Source: Pseudomaricurvus sp050633365 (GTDB taxonomy: Bacteria; Pseudomonadota; Gammaproteobacteria; Pseudomonadales; Cellvibrionaceae). From it: DNA of 64,000 nucleotides. The DNA lies in contig JBOEGJ010000011.1 in NCBI GenBank assembly GCA_050633365.1, positions 124,001 through 188,000 of the forward strand, read 5' to 3'. Numbering within the stretch: position 1 is the first letter of the stretch; each line of letters opens with the position of its first letter. The position numbers were made by a program, and so were the translations under genes. The notes below the pieces were generated by a model. That model ran no database searches and was not told where the DNA came from. It saw only the letters and a program-made list of their open reading frames with translations. Positions 35,443 through 44,519 of this stretch are shown piece after piece.

Positions 35443-36482
35443 TAGCCTTGATCTCCTCTGGCGCTAGCATCGTCGCCATCAACATGACGTTCAGAAAAGT
35501 GACGCTCGGCAATATTGAGTATCTTATTCGCGTACTGCGGGTCGGTGGCATAGCCCGCACGCTGAAGCTCGCGCACGTAGTGATCAGGCGTTTGCGCACC
35601 GTCTAAGGCATTTTGATAACGCGACTGGTCTTTGATGAAGCTCACATAGTCGTTAAAACTCTCTTCGAAGGAAGCGTAAGAGCGGAAGTTGGCCCGCTGC
35701 GGTTGCGCAACACCGTCGTTGTATTCCAGGGTTTTTACCGTTGCCACATCCCCTTTCCAACCGTGATTAGCCTTTATACCAAAGAGGTTAAAACTGCTTT
35801 CCCCGTTGGGTTTTCGAATCATGTGCTGCCCCCAACCAGTCTCCAGCGCAGCTTGTGAAAGAATCAACTTTGGATCAATTCCCAATTCCCGTGCGGCCTT
35901 CTCTGCTAGCGGCAGTAGACGATCCTTAAACTCCGCCACCGAACTGATTGCCATACTCTCTTTCGCGCTGGCATCGACGCTAACAGTGTCGTCACTATTT
36001 TTGCCTTCGCTAGTGTCTCCGACCTGCCCCGGTTTCAAGTTAGGACTAATTGACGGTATCAGCGTCTTCAGCTCGCTAGAGAAATCGAAAGGACTAAGAG
36101 CGGATTTTTGATCAACAGAAGTCGAAGAGGTCGGTAACTGACGCTGCAGTTGACGCACCAAAGCATCGGCAATGCCCACACCGTCTTTCGATAACGTTAG
36201 TGTCAACTGTTGATCAAACATGTTTTGGTAAAAGTCCATTTCGTTCGAAGATGACATAGAATCGTCCTTAAACGCTTCATTGGCATCGCGCATACTTTTC
36301 ATCATCATGTTGAGAAATACAGACTCAAACTGCTTGGCAACCGCCTCCAGAGCTTGCTGCTTCTCCGCATCACCACCGCGACCCAGCTGCTTGATCTTTT
36401 GCAACGAATTCAAGTCGGTGTACATATCAGCACTGGCACTTGGCAATGCTGATCCGTTTGATGAATAAGACCCAATAGACAT
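35442..36482 (-). CDS. flgJ: Flagellar rod assembly muramidase FlgJ
   Basis: A 346-residue two-domain protein. The N-terminal rod-scaffold domain (about 1-110, VAKQFESVFLNMMMKSMRDA) is joined by a Ser-rich linker to a glucosaminidase domain (about 180-330, ELGIDPKLILSQAALETGWG with the probable catalytic Glu, then SSFNLFGIKA). It is exported to the periplasm and opens the peptidoglycan for the growing rod. Lies between flgI and flgK. Confidence 0.95.
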   Translation of the reverse strand: MSIGSYSSNGSALPSASADMYTDLNSLQKIKQLGRGGDAEKQQALEAVAKQFESVFLNMMMKSMRDANEAFKDDSMSSSNEMDFYQNMFDQQLTLTLSKDGVGIADALVRQLQRQLPTSSTSVDQKSALSPFDFSSELKTLIPSISPNLKPGQVGDTSEGKNSDDTVSVDASAKESMAISSVAEFKDRLLPLAEKAARELGIDPKLILSQAALETGWGQHMIRKPNGESSFNLFGIKANHGWKGDVATVKTLEYNDGVAQPQRANFRSYASFEESFNDYVSFIKDQSRYQNALDGAQTPDHYVRELQRAGYATDPQYANKILNIAERHFSERHVDGDDASARGDQG

Positions 36483-36528
36483 GTCGATCTCTCTTGCTAG
36501 TATTTAGTCAATCAATGATCAAAAATAA

Positions 36529-37629
36529 TCAAATAACGATAAGGTCAGCCTTTAAGGCACCCGCTTGTTTCATGGCTTCCAAGATCGCCATAAGGTCTCC
36601 CGGCGCCGCACCCACCAAATTTACCGCTCGAACGATACTCTCCAAACTAGAGCCTCCGTCGAACTTGAACATCGGGTTGATTTCCTCGTCGGCGGTCACT
36701 TCTTTGGTGTCGGGCAAAACCACTGTCTGGCCTTCACCGAAGGCTCCAGGCTGACTCACTTCAACACTTTCTGCCACGGTCACGGTTAAGCTGCCATGAG
36801 TCACCGCAACGGGATCGACTCTGACGTCTTGCCCTACCACAATGGTGCCGGTTCGAGAGTTGATCACTACGCGAGCTGCTTCACGGCCAGGCATCACTTC
36901 CACATTTTCGAGCATCGCTAAGTAATTCACTTTCTGAGCGGGATTGACCGGTGAATCAACCATCACCGAACTCGCGTCCATTGGACGAGCCACATCAGGC
37001 CCCAGAATTTTGTTAATTGCCTCGGCCATATGTTTCGCGGTAGTGAAATCAGCACGGTGTAAGTTGAAGACAATTGGCTGGCCATTAGAAAAATTGTTCG
37101 GTACCGCACGCTCAACCATCGCGCCATTGGGGACTCGCCCAACACTGGGAACGTTAACCGTTAATTTCGATCCGTCAGCGCCTTCCGCGCCAAATCCACC
37201 AACGACCAAATTGCCTTGAGCAACTGCGTAAACGTTGCCATCGAGCGCTTTTAACGGCGTCATTAATAGGGTGCCACCGCGCAAGCTCTTGGCATCGGCC
37301 ACCGATGAAACAGTGACATCAATTTTCTTGCCGGGTTTTGAAAATGCTGGCAGCTCTCCGTGCACCATCACCGCGGCGACATTTTTCAAATTGAAATTGG
37401 CGCCAGGCGGTAAGGTAATGCCGAACTGCTTCAACATGCTATTGAACGATTGAGTGGTAAATGGGGCCTGATTGGTTTTGTCTCCCGTACCGTCGAGACC
37501 AACCACTAGCCCATAACCCAATAACTTATTGGATCGAATGCCCGCAACATCGGCCAAGTCTTTAATCCGCTCCGCCGAACAAATTTGACTCGATAACATC
37601 ATCACTATAATTAGCGCTAGTTGCTTCAT
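36529..37629 (-). CDS. flgI: Flagellar P-ring protein FlgI
   Basis: A 366-residue FlgI. A Sec signal peptide (about 1-19, KQLALIIVMMLSSQICSA) precedes ERIKDLADVAGIRSNKLLGY, and the rest shows GYGLVVGLDGTGD, VVINSRTGTIVVG and the end VGAAPGDLMAILEAMKQAGA. It forms the periplasmic ring around the rod. The ATG at 37629 is preferred to the GTG four codons earlier because it gives a normal signal peptide; the ribosome site is weak, suggesting coupling to flgH. Confidence 0.95.
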   Translation of the reverse strand: MKQLALIIVMMLSSQICSAERIKDLADVAGIRSNKLLGYGLVVGLDGTGDKTNQAPFTTQSFNSMLKQFGITLPPGANFNLKNVAAVMVHGELPAFSKPGKKIDVTVSSVADAKSLRGGTLLMTPLKALDGNVYAVAQGNLVVGGFGAEGADGSKLTVNVPSVGRVPNGAMVERAVPNNFSNGQPIVFNLHRADFTTAKHMAEAINKILGPDVARPMDASSVMVDSPVNPAQKVNYLAMLENVEVMPGREAARVVINSRTGTIVVGQDVRVDPVAVTHGSLTVTVAESVEVSQPGAFGEGQTVVLPDTKEVTADEEINPMFKFDGGSSLESIVRAVNLVGAAPGDLMAILEAMKQAGALKADLIVI

Positions 37630-37666
37630 TTCTTTACTCACTATTTATTCGATCGAATAACTGCTC

Positions 37667-38362
37667 TTAGAACGGCCATACAGGGCTGTTAAAGAACTTC
37701 GACAACCAACCCATTTGATTACTATCTGCCAATTCGCCGGTACCGCTGTATGAAATTCTCGCATTGGCTAAACGATTGGAAGGCACCGTATTTTGCGGCG
37801 TTACATCTTCTGGTCGCAAAATTCCGCTGATTCGAATGAATTCATCGCCGCGATTAAGCGTCATCCACTTCTCGCCGCGTACCACTAGATTGCCGTTGGG
37901 CATAATATCCGACACTGTGACGGTGATATTGCCCTGAAGACTGTTGCTCTGGTCGGCGTCAGCCTCACCGGTAAAATCTCGATCCTGTTGAATATCGGTA
38001 TCCAAACTCATGTTGCTATAGCTTGGTGTGGTGCCCAGTATTGGCCCTGCGTTGAAGGACGCATCACTTTCTTTTTTCACCGAGACATTATTGGTTTTTT
38101 GAGAAACGGTTCGCTCGTCAAGAACGATAGTAATAACGTCCCCTACCCGGTTGGCCTTACGATCGGTAAACAGCTCCATGCCATTGCCGGCGAGAAACAG
38201 AGACCCAGATTGAGGTTTCGGCGTCGCACTCGGTAATGACATCACCGGCGCATAGGCCGGATCACCCGGTTTTATCGGGTTGTGAGCATTACATGCCACG
38301 AGCGCTAGAGGGACAAGAGCCCAAGCAACGGTGCGAAATGACAATTCAAAAAACGTTTTCAT
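37667..38362 (-). CDS. flgH: Flagellar L-ring lipoprotein FlgH
   Basis: A 231-residue FlgH. The signal peptide ends in a lipobox (LVAC, Cys24), so the mature protein is an outer-membrane lipoprotein. Conserved parts are SLFLAGNGMELFTDRKANRVGD, VTVSDIMPNGNLVVRGEKW and ILRPEDVTPQNTVPS. It forms the L ring that carries the rod through the outer membrane. Confidence 0.95.
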   Translation of the reverse strand: MKTFFELSFRTVAWALVPLALVACNAHNPIKPGDPAYAPVMSLPSATPKPQSGSLFLAGNGMELFTDRKANRVGDVITIVLDERTVSQKTNNVSVKKESDASFNAGPILGTTPSYSNMSLDTDIQQDRDFTGEADADQSNSLQGNITVTVSDIMPNGNLVVRGEKWMTLNRGDEFIRISGILRPEDVTPQNTVPSNRLANARISYSGTGELADSNQMGWLSKFFNSPVWPF

Positions 38363-38393
38363 GATCGTTATTCCAAGCCAGCGATTAATCGAC

Positions 38394-39179
38394 TTATAAG
38401 TTCTGACTGATGTATTGCAACATCTGATCGGATGTTGAAATGACTTTTGAATTCAACTCATAGACACGCTGAGTGGTGATCATATTCACCATCTCTTCCA
38501 CGATATCAACATTGGAGTTTTCCAGTGATCCCTGTTTCACCGCACCGAGACCATCCAAACCGGGAGTTCCGGCAATGGGATCACCGCTGGAAGCGGTTTG
38601 TCGAAAAATGTTTCCACCTACCGCCTGCAAGCCTGCGGGATTAATGAAGTCCACAGTTTCAAGCTGGCCGATTTGCTGAGGATTAACTTGCCCAGCTACC
38701 GTAGCGCTGACGACACCGTCGTCGCCAATCGTCAATTGAATGGTGTTCTGGGGTACCGTAATTGCCGGTTGCAACAACAGACCCGCGGCATTAACAATCT
38801 CACCGTCAGCACTCAAGTGAAATTGGCCATTACGGGTGTAGGTGATTTCGCCATCGGGCGAGAGCATTTGAAAGAAGCCTCGCCCATCAATCGCCACGTC
38901 CAAATTGTTTCCAGTAATTTGAATGCTGCCAGAGGTAAATTCTTTTTGCGTTCCAACCACTCGAACACCGGTACCGATCTGCAACCCCGAGGGCAACTGT
39001 GTATCCTGTGTCGATTGAGCACCAGGCTGACGCTGGATTTGATAAAACAGATCTTCGAATACCGCCCGATCTCGTTTAAAGCCAACCGTCGAAGCATTCG
39101 CCAAGTTGTTGGATATGGTGCTCAGTTGAGTATCTTGAGCGCTAAGACCCGTCTTACTGACATATAGTGCTGGAATCAT
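38394..39179 (-). CDS. flgG: Flagellar distal rod protein FlgG
   Basis: A 261-residue FlgG of standard length. The N-terminal ALYVSKTGLSAQDTQLSTIS plus NNLANASTVGFKRDRA is the flagellar rod/hook signature, and ENSNVDIVEEMVNMITTQRVYELNSK is the C-terminal motif. It polymerises into the distal rod. It lies between flgF and flgH in the usual order; AGGT precedes the ATG. Confidence 0.95.
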   Translation of the reverse strand: MIPALYVSKTGLSAQDTQLSTISNNLANASTVGFKRDRAVFEDLFYQIQRQPGAQSTQDTQLPSGLQIGTGVRVVGTQKEFTSGSIQITGNNLDVAIDGRGFFQMLSPDGEITYTRNGQFHLSADGEIVNAAGLLLQPAITVPQNTIQLTIGDDGVVSATVAGQVNPQQIGQLETVDFINPAGLQAVGGNIFRQTASSGDPIAGTPGLDGLGAVKQGSLENSNVDIVEEMVNMITTQRVYELNSKVISTSDQMLQYISQNL

Positions 39180-39243
39180 GGGATTACCTATTGTTTCAAT
39201 TCTTAAATTCTGAAAGCCAAATCTCTGACACTTAGCGACTCAA

Positions 39244-39981
39244 TTATGAGCTCTGCAATAACCGAGCCGAAGATTCGGAGTTGCCTTCCACTGTCTTCAT
39301 CATTTTGACGCTAAGTTCGTATTGGCGGGACAGGGACAAGACATCGGTGAACTCACTGATTGCGTTTACATTGCTACTTTCGACGAATCCTGATTGCAAC
39401 CGAATGGCCCCATCGACTGGGGCTGCGGTGCCGTCTCGCAATCGAAACAGACCATCTTCGCCCTTTTCCAGCTGAGAAAGATCAGGATTCACCAAACGGA
39501 TACGATCGGGCTGAGCAAGATCCAATGGACCGGCGCCCTTGGTGGTAATACTACCGTCGACACCGATATCAACTTTGCTACTGGGAGGAATAAATACCGG
39601 ACCACCCTGCCCCAATACCGGCGAACCATTGCCGGTGAGAAGCTGCCCTTGGGCGGTTAATTGAAGTGATGCTGAGCGAGTGTAGGCTTCGGTTCCATCG
39701 GCGGCTTGAACCGCGACAAAACCCTCGCCCTCAATGGCAAAATCGAGATCTCGGCCGGTTTGAACAAGCGCACCCTGAGAAAAGTCCGAAGCGGGGTTTT
39801 CAGTTAGCGCGTAAGCTCGCGAAGGGTGACCATCGCCATAGTACACAGCCATGCTGCGCGCCTGAGCAAAATCGGCGCGAAACCCAGTGGTGTTGGCGTT
39901 GGCCAAATTGTTCGAATGTACCGATTGCGCAAGCATATTGTGCTTAGCGCCGGTCATGGAAATGTAAAGAGCCTTATCCAT
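39244..39981 (-). CDS. flgF: Flagellar proximal rod protein FlgF
   Basis: A 245-residue FlgF. It starts with ALYISMTGAKHNMLAQSVHS and NNLANANTTGFRADFAQAR, and ends with SSNVNAISEFTDVLSLSRQYE. GAGGAG precedes the ATG. A sigma-54 promoter about 70 bases upstream makes it the first gene of flgFGHIJKL, as in Pseudomonas. Confidence 0.95.
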   Translation of the reverse strand: MDKALYISMTGAKHNMLAQSVHSNNLANANTTGFRADFAQARSMAVYYGDGHPSRAYALTENPASDFSQGALVQTGRDLDFAIEGEGFVAVQAADGTEAYTRSASLQLTAQGQLLTGNGSPVLGQGGPVFIPPSSKVDIGVDGSITTKGAGPLDLAQPDRIRLVNPDLSQLEKGEDGLFRLRDGTAAPVDGAIRLQSGFVESSNVNAISEFTDVLSLSRQYELSVKMMKTVEGNSESSARLLQSS

Positions 39982-40049
39982 TACCTATCTCCTCAGAAAT
40001 CGTTCGCAGCGGAAAGCGTTTGCCGCTTAGTGAACCTTTCTAAGGGTAT

Positions 40050-40065
40050 TGCAAGGAGTGGGCCA
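40050..40065 (-). promoter_or_regulatory. Sigma-54 promoter of flgFGHIJKL
   Basis: The minus strand reads TGGCCCACTCCTTGCA, with exact GG-N10-GC spacing and a perfect -12 element; the -24 differs at two bases. It lies in the 147-base gap between flgE and flgF. Confidence 0.75.
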
Positions 40066-40076
40066 GAAACTAGAAA

Positions 40077-40099
40077 CTAGAGCAGCGCAACTGCTCTAG
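40077..40099 (-). terminator. Hairpin after flgE
   Basis: A perfect 9-base-pair stem CTAGAGCAG/CTGCTCTAG with loop CGCAA, 30 bases past flgE, directly before the flgF promoter. No strong T tract follows, so it may only partly stop read-through. Confidence 0.5.
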
Positions 40100-40128
40100 C
40101 GCATTGACAACAATACTCGATCAAATCA

Positions 40129-42552
40129 TTAGATATTCAAAATCGTTTGCGTCACCTGATCCGCCGTTTCGATAGTCTTTGCATTCGACTGATAATTTCG
40201 CTGCGCAATGATCAAATTCACCAACTCTTCTGAAATATCAACGTTCGACTCTTCCCGAGCGCCAGACTGGATCAATCCCAGTGCGGCCGTTTGCGGCAAA
40301 CCGATGAGTGGTGGACCCGACTCAAAGGTCTCGGCCCAAGCGGTATTACCCTGCGGCTGCAAACCCTGCTCGTTGGTAAACCCAGCCAACGCAATTTGCC
40401 CTAAGGTTTGCGCCTGCCCATTGGTAAATCGCGCGAAGATAATACCGCTATCGTCAATGTTCAGGCCGGTTAAACGCCCTGTGGTAAAACCATCTTGCTC
40501 AACATCGTTAACCGCAAAATCACTACCAAACTGAGTGGTGCCAAAAATATCAATTTCGAAATTCGAGGACGTCGGCGGAGTCAAGATCGGCAAGGCTCCA
40601 CCGGTGTTTGGGCCTAAAGCGCCGTTAAAGTTACCGGCACTGTCTAGCGGCGTCCAGTTGCTCACCAAGAACGGGCCATCGGATGCGGGATCCAAGCTAC
40701 CGTCGGAAGTAAACTGCATATTAAACTGAGCCAAGCCCGGTACTGTGCTGCCCGCCGGTGGATTACCCACATTCTGACCATCGATCAACACATACATCGA
40801 CCAAGTATTAGACGTACCTGCGGTATTGGTCGGGTCCGTTCGCTCTTTGACAAAATACTGAGTCATGATGTGAGAATTACCGAGACTGTCGAAGATCGTT
40901 ACCGACGTCGCGGAGTTATAAGTCTCTGGATCGACAGGATCGAAGGTATTGCTGGAGTTACCCGGCAATGTACCCCAAAGGTTTCCGGGGGTACCGCCGT
41001 TATTCGCCGCAATATTTACGCCGTCATTTACGGTAATGTCTACCTCACCACCAATCACCATTTCATTGCCGGCGGCCAACGTTAATGCCCCCGGACTAGT
41101 CGCGGGAATCCCCAAAGTACCACCAAAGTCCGTCAGCCCCACGTAATCCACTGTTGCGCCACCACCGGCGGCGTTGTTTTGGATCACAATGTCTTCACCA
41201 TTGAGAGCAATAATATCGATCTCACCACCGGATAAAGTCGCGGAAAGTCCCGGAATATTTGCGCCACTAATCGAATTCACAATCTGCTGCTCGATGGTGC
41301 CGGTACCTCCCGCGGGATTAAGTACGAGGAAGTTGGCAGCACCTGCACCGTCGGCGCTCTTCAAGGCCAGAACCAACTCACCGGGATTAAACGCACCAAC
41401 ACTCGAAAGCCGCATGGAGGTTCTCGCCGTTGCAGCGATGCCTAAGTTCGATGTTTGGTCTTGAATATTAATTGCTTCAGCAATCTGTCTAGCGGTGGCG
41501 TTGGTGCCGGGTGTTGCGGTCAAATCAAGCGTTTGGGTAGACGTCGCAGTGATGACATTGAGCTGACCCGGACTGTATCCGTTATCCGGAGCCTGATAGG
41601 CTGACGATAAACCAGAAGTAATATTTGGCGCGACAGACGCAAACGCAGCAATACCATTGCCTGCTATGTTCGACATAGTCACCGAGAAATTTGTATTGCC
41701 ACCAGCGGCAGCGCCCGTCAAATCAATATCGACTGTGGTACCGGTAACCGTGGCGGTCAATCCATCATAGGGTGCCCCTAGGCCACCAAAATAGTTATTC
41801 AGTAATGCGCCTAACTCTGCCGCATTATCAATCGTCGCATCGGCGTTACCCACAGCACCCACCGTTGCTGCGTTCACATTGAGAGGCGCTGGCGCTGCGG
41901 AACCAGGAATTGAGAAGGTCAGCGCCACCTCGTCAGCGGCAAAGCTCGAAGGAACCCCAAAGCCGGTGGTCATACGAGTCACCGCAGAGGATGGCGTTGA
42001 AGCCAATAGTATCTGTGACCCGTTGGTGGTTGAAACCAATTCAACTGGTGCAGTTTCGGTGGCATCAAGGTTCAATTGAGAGTTCACCTCGGTGGTTTGC
42101 TGAGGTGCCTGATTACCCGCTTGAATTTGTAAATCGGTCAACACGCCGTTAATGATGTTGCCGTCGGCATCCGCCGCAAAACCCTGCAAGTTAAAACCGG
42201 AGTTATTGACAAGAAAGCCCTGATTATCGGTAGAGAACATCCCGTTGCGCGAATAACTGGGATCACCGCCATCGCTCATGATAAAAAAGCCACTACCATT
42301 GATAGCCAAATCGAGCGAATTATCCGAGAAGGAAATATTACCCTGGGTAAACTGCTGAGCGACATCGGTAAGTGATACGCCACTACCGGTCGCATTGGCG
42401 GCAGTACCGACAATCGAGCTGGCATAGACATCGCCAAACTCTGCTCGGGAGCGCTTAAAACCGGTAGTACTCGCGTTGGCAATGTTGTTGCCTGTAACGC
42501 GCAGGTCGCTATCTGCTGCGCGAATTCCCGTCAATCCAATGTTAAAAGACAT
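40129..42552 (-). CDS. flgE: Flagellar hook protein FlgE, enlarged
   Basis: An 807-residue FlgE (usual about 400-470). The N-terminus SFNIGLTGIRAADSDLRVTG plus NNIANASTTGFKRSRAEFGD and the C-terminal ESNVDISEELVNLIIAQRNYQ are the rod/hook signatures. Domains FlgE_D2 (about 560-690, DSLGNSHIMTQYFVK) and the D1 end are recognisable; an extra stretch of about 350 residues (about 170-530), Ala/Gly/Thr-rich and repetitive, fills the middle. It is preceded by GAGGG. The insert likely forms additional surface domains of the hook. Confidence 0.95.
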   Translation of the reverse strand: MSFNIGLTGIRAADSDLRVTGNNIANASTTGFKRSRAEFGDVYASSIVGTAANATGSGVSLTDVAQQFTQGNISFSDNSLDLAINGSGFFIMSDGGDPSYSRNGMFSTDNQGFLVNNSGFNLQGFAADADGNIINGVLTDLQIQAGNQAPQQTTEVNSQLNLDATETAPVELVSTTNGSQILLASTPSSAVTRMTTGFGVPSSFAADEVALTFSIPGSAAPAPLNVNAATVGAVGNADATIDNAAELGALLNNYFGGLGAPYDGLTATVTGTTVDIDLTGAAAGGNTNFSVTMSNIAGNGIAAFASVAPNITSGLSSAYQAPDNGYSPGQLNVITATSTQTLDLTATPGTNATARQIAEAINIQDQTSNLGIAATARTSMRLSSVGAFNPGELVLALKSADGAGAANFLVLNPAGGTGTIEQQIVNSISGANIPGLSATLSGGEIDIIALNGEDIVIQNNAAGGGATVDYVGLTDFGGTLGIPATSPGALTLAAGNEMVIGGEVDITVNDGVNIAANNGGTPGNLWGTLPGNSSNTFDPVDPETYNSATSVTIFDSLGNSHIMTQYFVKERTDPTNTAGTSNTWSMYVLIDGQNVGNPPAGSTVPGLAQFNMQFTSDGSLDPASDGPFLVSNWTPLDSAGNFNGALGPNTGGALPILTPPTSSNFEIDIFGTTQFGSDFAVNDVEQDGFTTGRLTGLNIDDSGIIFARFTNGQAQTLGQIALAGFTNEQGLQPQGNTAWAETFESGPPLIGLPQTAALGLIQSGAREESNVDISEELVNLIIAQRNYQSNAKTIETADQVTQTILNI

Positions 42553-42610
42553 GGCTTTACCCTCAACTACTTGTGGTTACTGCTGTAATTCGATTGTTTT
42601 AAATCAGCGA

Positions 42611-43288
42611 TTACTGAATTGTTTTCACATCTTCAATTGGCACTTTTCCAATGCCGGCTAGGTTCAACGTGGTTCCTCCGCCGTTGGTACCCAGCGTGAC
42701 GCTATTTACATTTGCACCGAGCAGCGTATTAAGTTGCTGCATTTTTCCGTCAATCTGCGCTTCGGCCTTAACCGTGTACATGCCGCTCGGCAGTGGCTCA
42801 CCGGAATTGTCCAATCCGTCCCACATCAGGTCGTGATCTTTTGCGGGCTGACTACCCATTTGCACGTTGCGAACCAACTGACCGGACTCATCGTAAATAC
42901 TGACTCTGACATCTGGGCTTGAAACCGGTAACTGAACGACTCCAGTAAACAACTCACCTTGCTGCATCCAAGCTTCGTCAGTATCGACCTGTACACGACG
43001 GCCAACCAAAGCGGTTGCCTCTAGAGCCATACCCGACTGATAGTTGGAGACAAAGTCACCCATGGTGTCGTTGAGGTTATCAATACCTTCAAGCGAGCTA
43101 AACTGAGCCAACTGCGCAATAAACTCACCATTGTCTTGAGGCTCCAATGGGTTTTGGTTCTCCATCTGAGTCACCAACAACTTTAAGAATTCATCCTTTC
43201 CCAATTCATTACCCTTCGGCGCCTCTTCAGGCTGGGTTTGAAACTGGCTTAGATAATTACTTGTCTCTGAGGTTGCATTTACCGTCAT
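42611..43288 (-). CDS. flgD: Hook cap protein FlgD
   Basis: A 225-residue FlgD. It has the N-terminal LGKDEFLKLLVTQMENQNPL motif, FIAQLAQFSSLEGIDNLN, and a C-terminal Tudor/FnIII-like part (WDGLDNSGEPLPSGMYTVKA). It caps the growing hook and leaves when FlgK arrives. It lies between flgC and flgE. Confidence 0.95.
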   Translation of the reverse strand: MTVNATSETSNYLSQFQTQPEEAPKGNELGKDEFLKLLVTQMENQNPLEPQDNGEFIAQLAQFSSLEGIDNLNDTMGDFVSNYQSGMALEATALVGRRVQVDTDEAWMQQGELFTGVVQLPVSSPDVRVSIYDESGQLVRNVQMGSQPAKDHDLMWDGLDNSGEPLPSGMYTVKAEAQIDGKMQQLNTLLGANVNSVTLGTNGGGTTLNLAGIGKVPIEDVKTIQ

Positions 43289-43377
43289 AACTCACGCCCC
43301 ATTACACTGCTAACTGTTGCTGAAACTAACATCGCTCTCGGCTCTCTATTCCTAACTCTCTATTCCTAACTCTCAAC

Positions 43378-43812
43378 TTACTGGCCAAGCGTTAACACAC
43401 GCTGCACCATTTGTTTGGCCGAGTTCATTACCTCGACATTGGTTTGAAATGAGCGCGACGCCGAAATCATGTTGGTCATCTCTTCAACCACATTCACGTT
43501 GGGATAGAAAACATAACCCTCTTCGTTGGCTTTTGGGTGATGCGGCTCGTAACGCTGCTGTAAAGGCGCATCACTTTCCACGATACCCAATACCTGAACC
43601 CCAGCTTGAGATTCAACATCGTTTTGCTTGAGCCCAAAATCGGCGGCGTCTTTGAAGACAGCACCAAAAACAGGATGGCGGCCGCGATAGACTTCATTGG
43701 CACTGGAACTGGCAGTTTGCGCATTGGCCAAATTACTGGCAGTGGTATTAAGTCGCACACTCTGTGCGGTCATTGCGGAGCCTGCGATGTCAAAAACGTT
43801 TCCTAAAGCCAT
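43378..43812 (-). CDS. flgC: Flagellar proximal rod protein FlgC
   Basis: A 144-residue FlgC. It has FDIAGSAMTAQSVRLNTTAS, SNLANAQTASSSANEVYRGR and the C-terminal NVNVVEEMTNMISASRSFQT. The ATG at 43812 has GAGGA seven bases upstream; the ATG two codons earlier is too close to it. Confidence 0.95.
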   Translation of the reverse strand: MALGNVFDIAGSAMTAQSVRLNTTASNLANAQTASSSANEVYRGRHPVFGAVFKDAADFGLKQNDVESQAGVQVLGIVESDAPLQQRYEPHHPKANEEGYVFYPNVNVVEEMTNMISASRSFQTNVEVMNSAKQMVQRVLTLGQ

Positions 43813-43839
43813 GATCATATTCCTCAGCGATTAACGCTA

Positions 43840-44241
43840 TTACTCACCGCGAATCGCGCTGGTTAAGCCTTTGAACTTTCCGTTTAGAAAGGTGAAAGTA
43901 GCCTGAAACTGCAAAGCGTTTTCCATGTGCTTGCCATGCTCCACATGCTCTTCAACGGTATTGCCATTGATACTGGGCTGGGTTGGAACGCGATAGAGTT
44001 CATCACTATCACCCTCTATCAACCCCGAGGCTTGATTGTGATTACCGTGAGTAGTCGCCAGACGAATGGTTTGACTCGCATCATTGGCCTTGGCCATTGC
44101 CGCTTGAAAGTCCATGTCCCGAGCTTTGAAGTTGGGTGTGTCTTGATTGGCAAGGTTGTTAGCCAATACCGCCGCGCGCTGACTGCGAAAGCGCAACGCG
44201 TCATCATGTATGCCTAACGCTTGATCAAATCCAATACCCAT
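43840..44241 (-). CDS. flgB: Flagellar proximal rod protein FlgB
   Basis: A 133-residue FlgB. It begins with an FDQALGIHDDALRFRSQRAA helix followed by VLANNLANQDTPNFKARDMD, the rod signature, and ends with ALQFQATFTFLNGKFKGLTS. GAGGG lies upstream of the ATG. It is the first gene of flgBCDE and follows a sigma-54 promoter by 65 bases. Confidence 0.95.
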   Translation of the reverse strand: MGIGFDQALGIHDDALRFRSQRAAVLANNLANQDTPNFKARDMDFQAAMAKANDASQTIRLATTHGNHNQASGLIEGDSDELYRVPTQPSINGNTVEEHVEHGKHMENALQFQATFTFLNGKFKGLTSAIRGE

Positions 44242-44305
44242 CACTTCACCCTCTACTCGTTACTAAGTCGAAATTTGCCGCTCGACTGATGTTACAAAGA
44301 GATAG

Positions 44306-44321
44306 AGCAAGGCTTGTGCCA
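44306..44321 (-). promoter_or_regulatory. Sigma-54 promoter of flgBCDE
   Basis: The minus strand reads TGGCACAAGCCTTGCT, matching TGGCACG-N4-TTGCW at all but one position. The rest of the 278-base gap 44242-44519 shows no gene. Confidence 0.85.
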
Positions 44322-44519
44322 AGGTCGCACGAAAAACATAACCCGTTGATTTAAAAGGAGATAAATAGATTTATATAAGCGCTTTAGATTTTTGAAAAGA
44401 ACAAGCGGCAATGGCTTTCCGGTAACCGGCAAGAGCGCGAAAAGCACTGAAGTGATGATTAGGCGACTGAAAGAATATCGCAAGAATCCTAGGCAACAAG
44501 GACAAAGAAGAAGTGAGAC

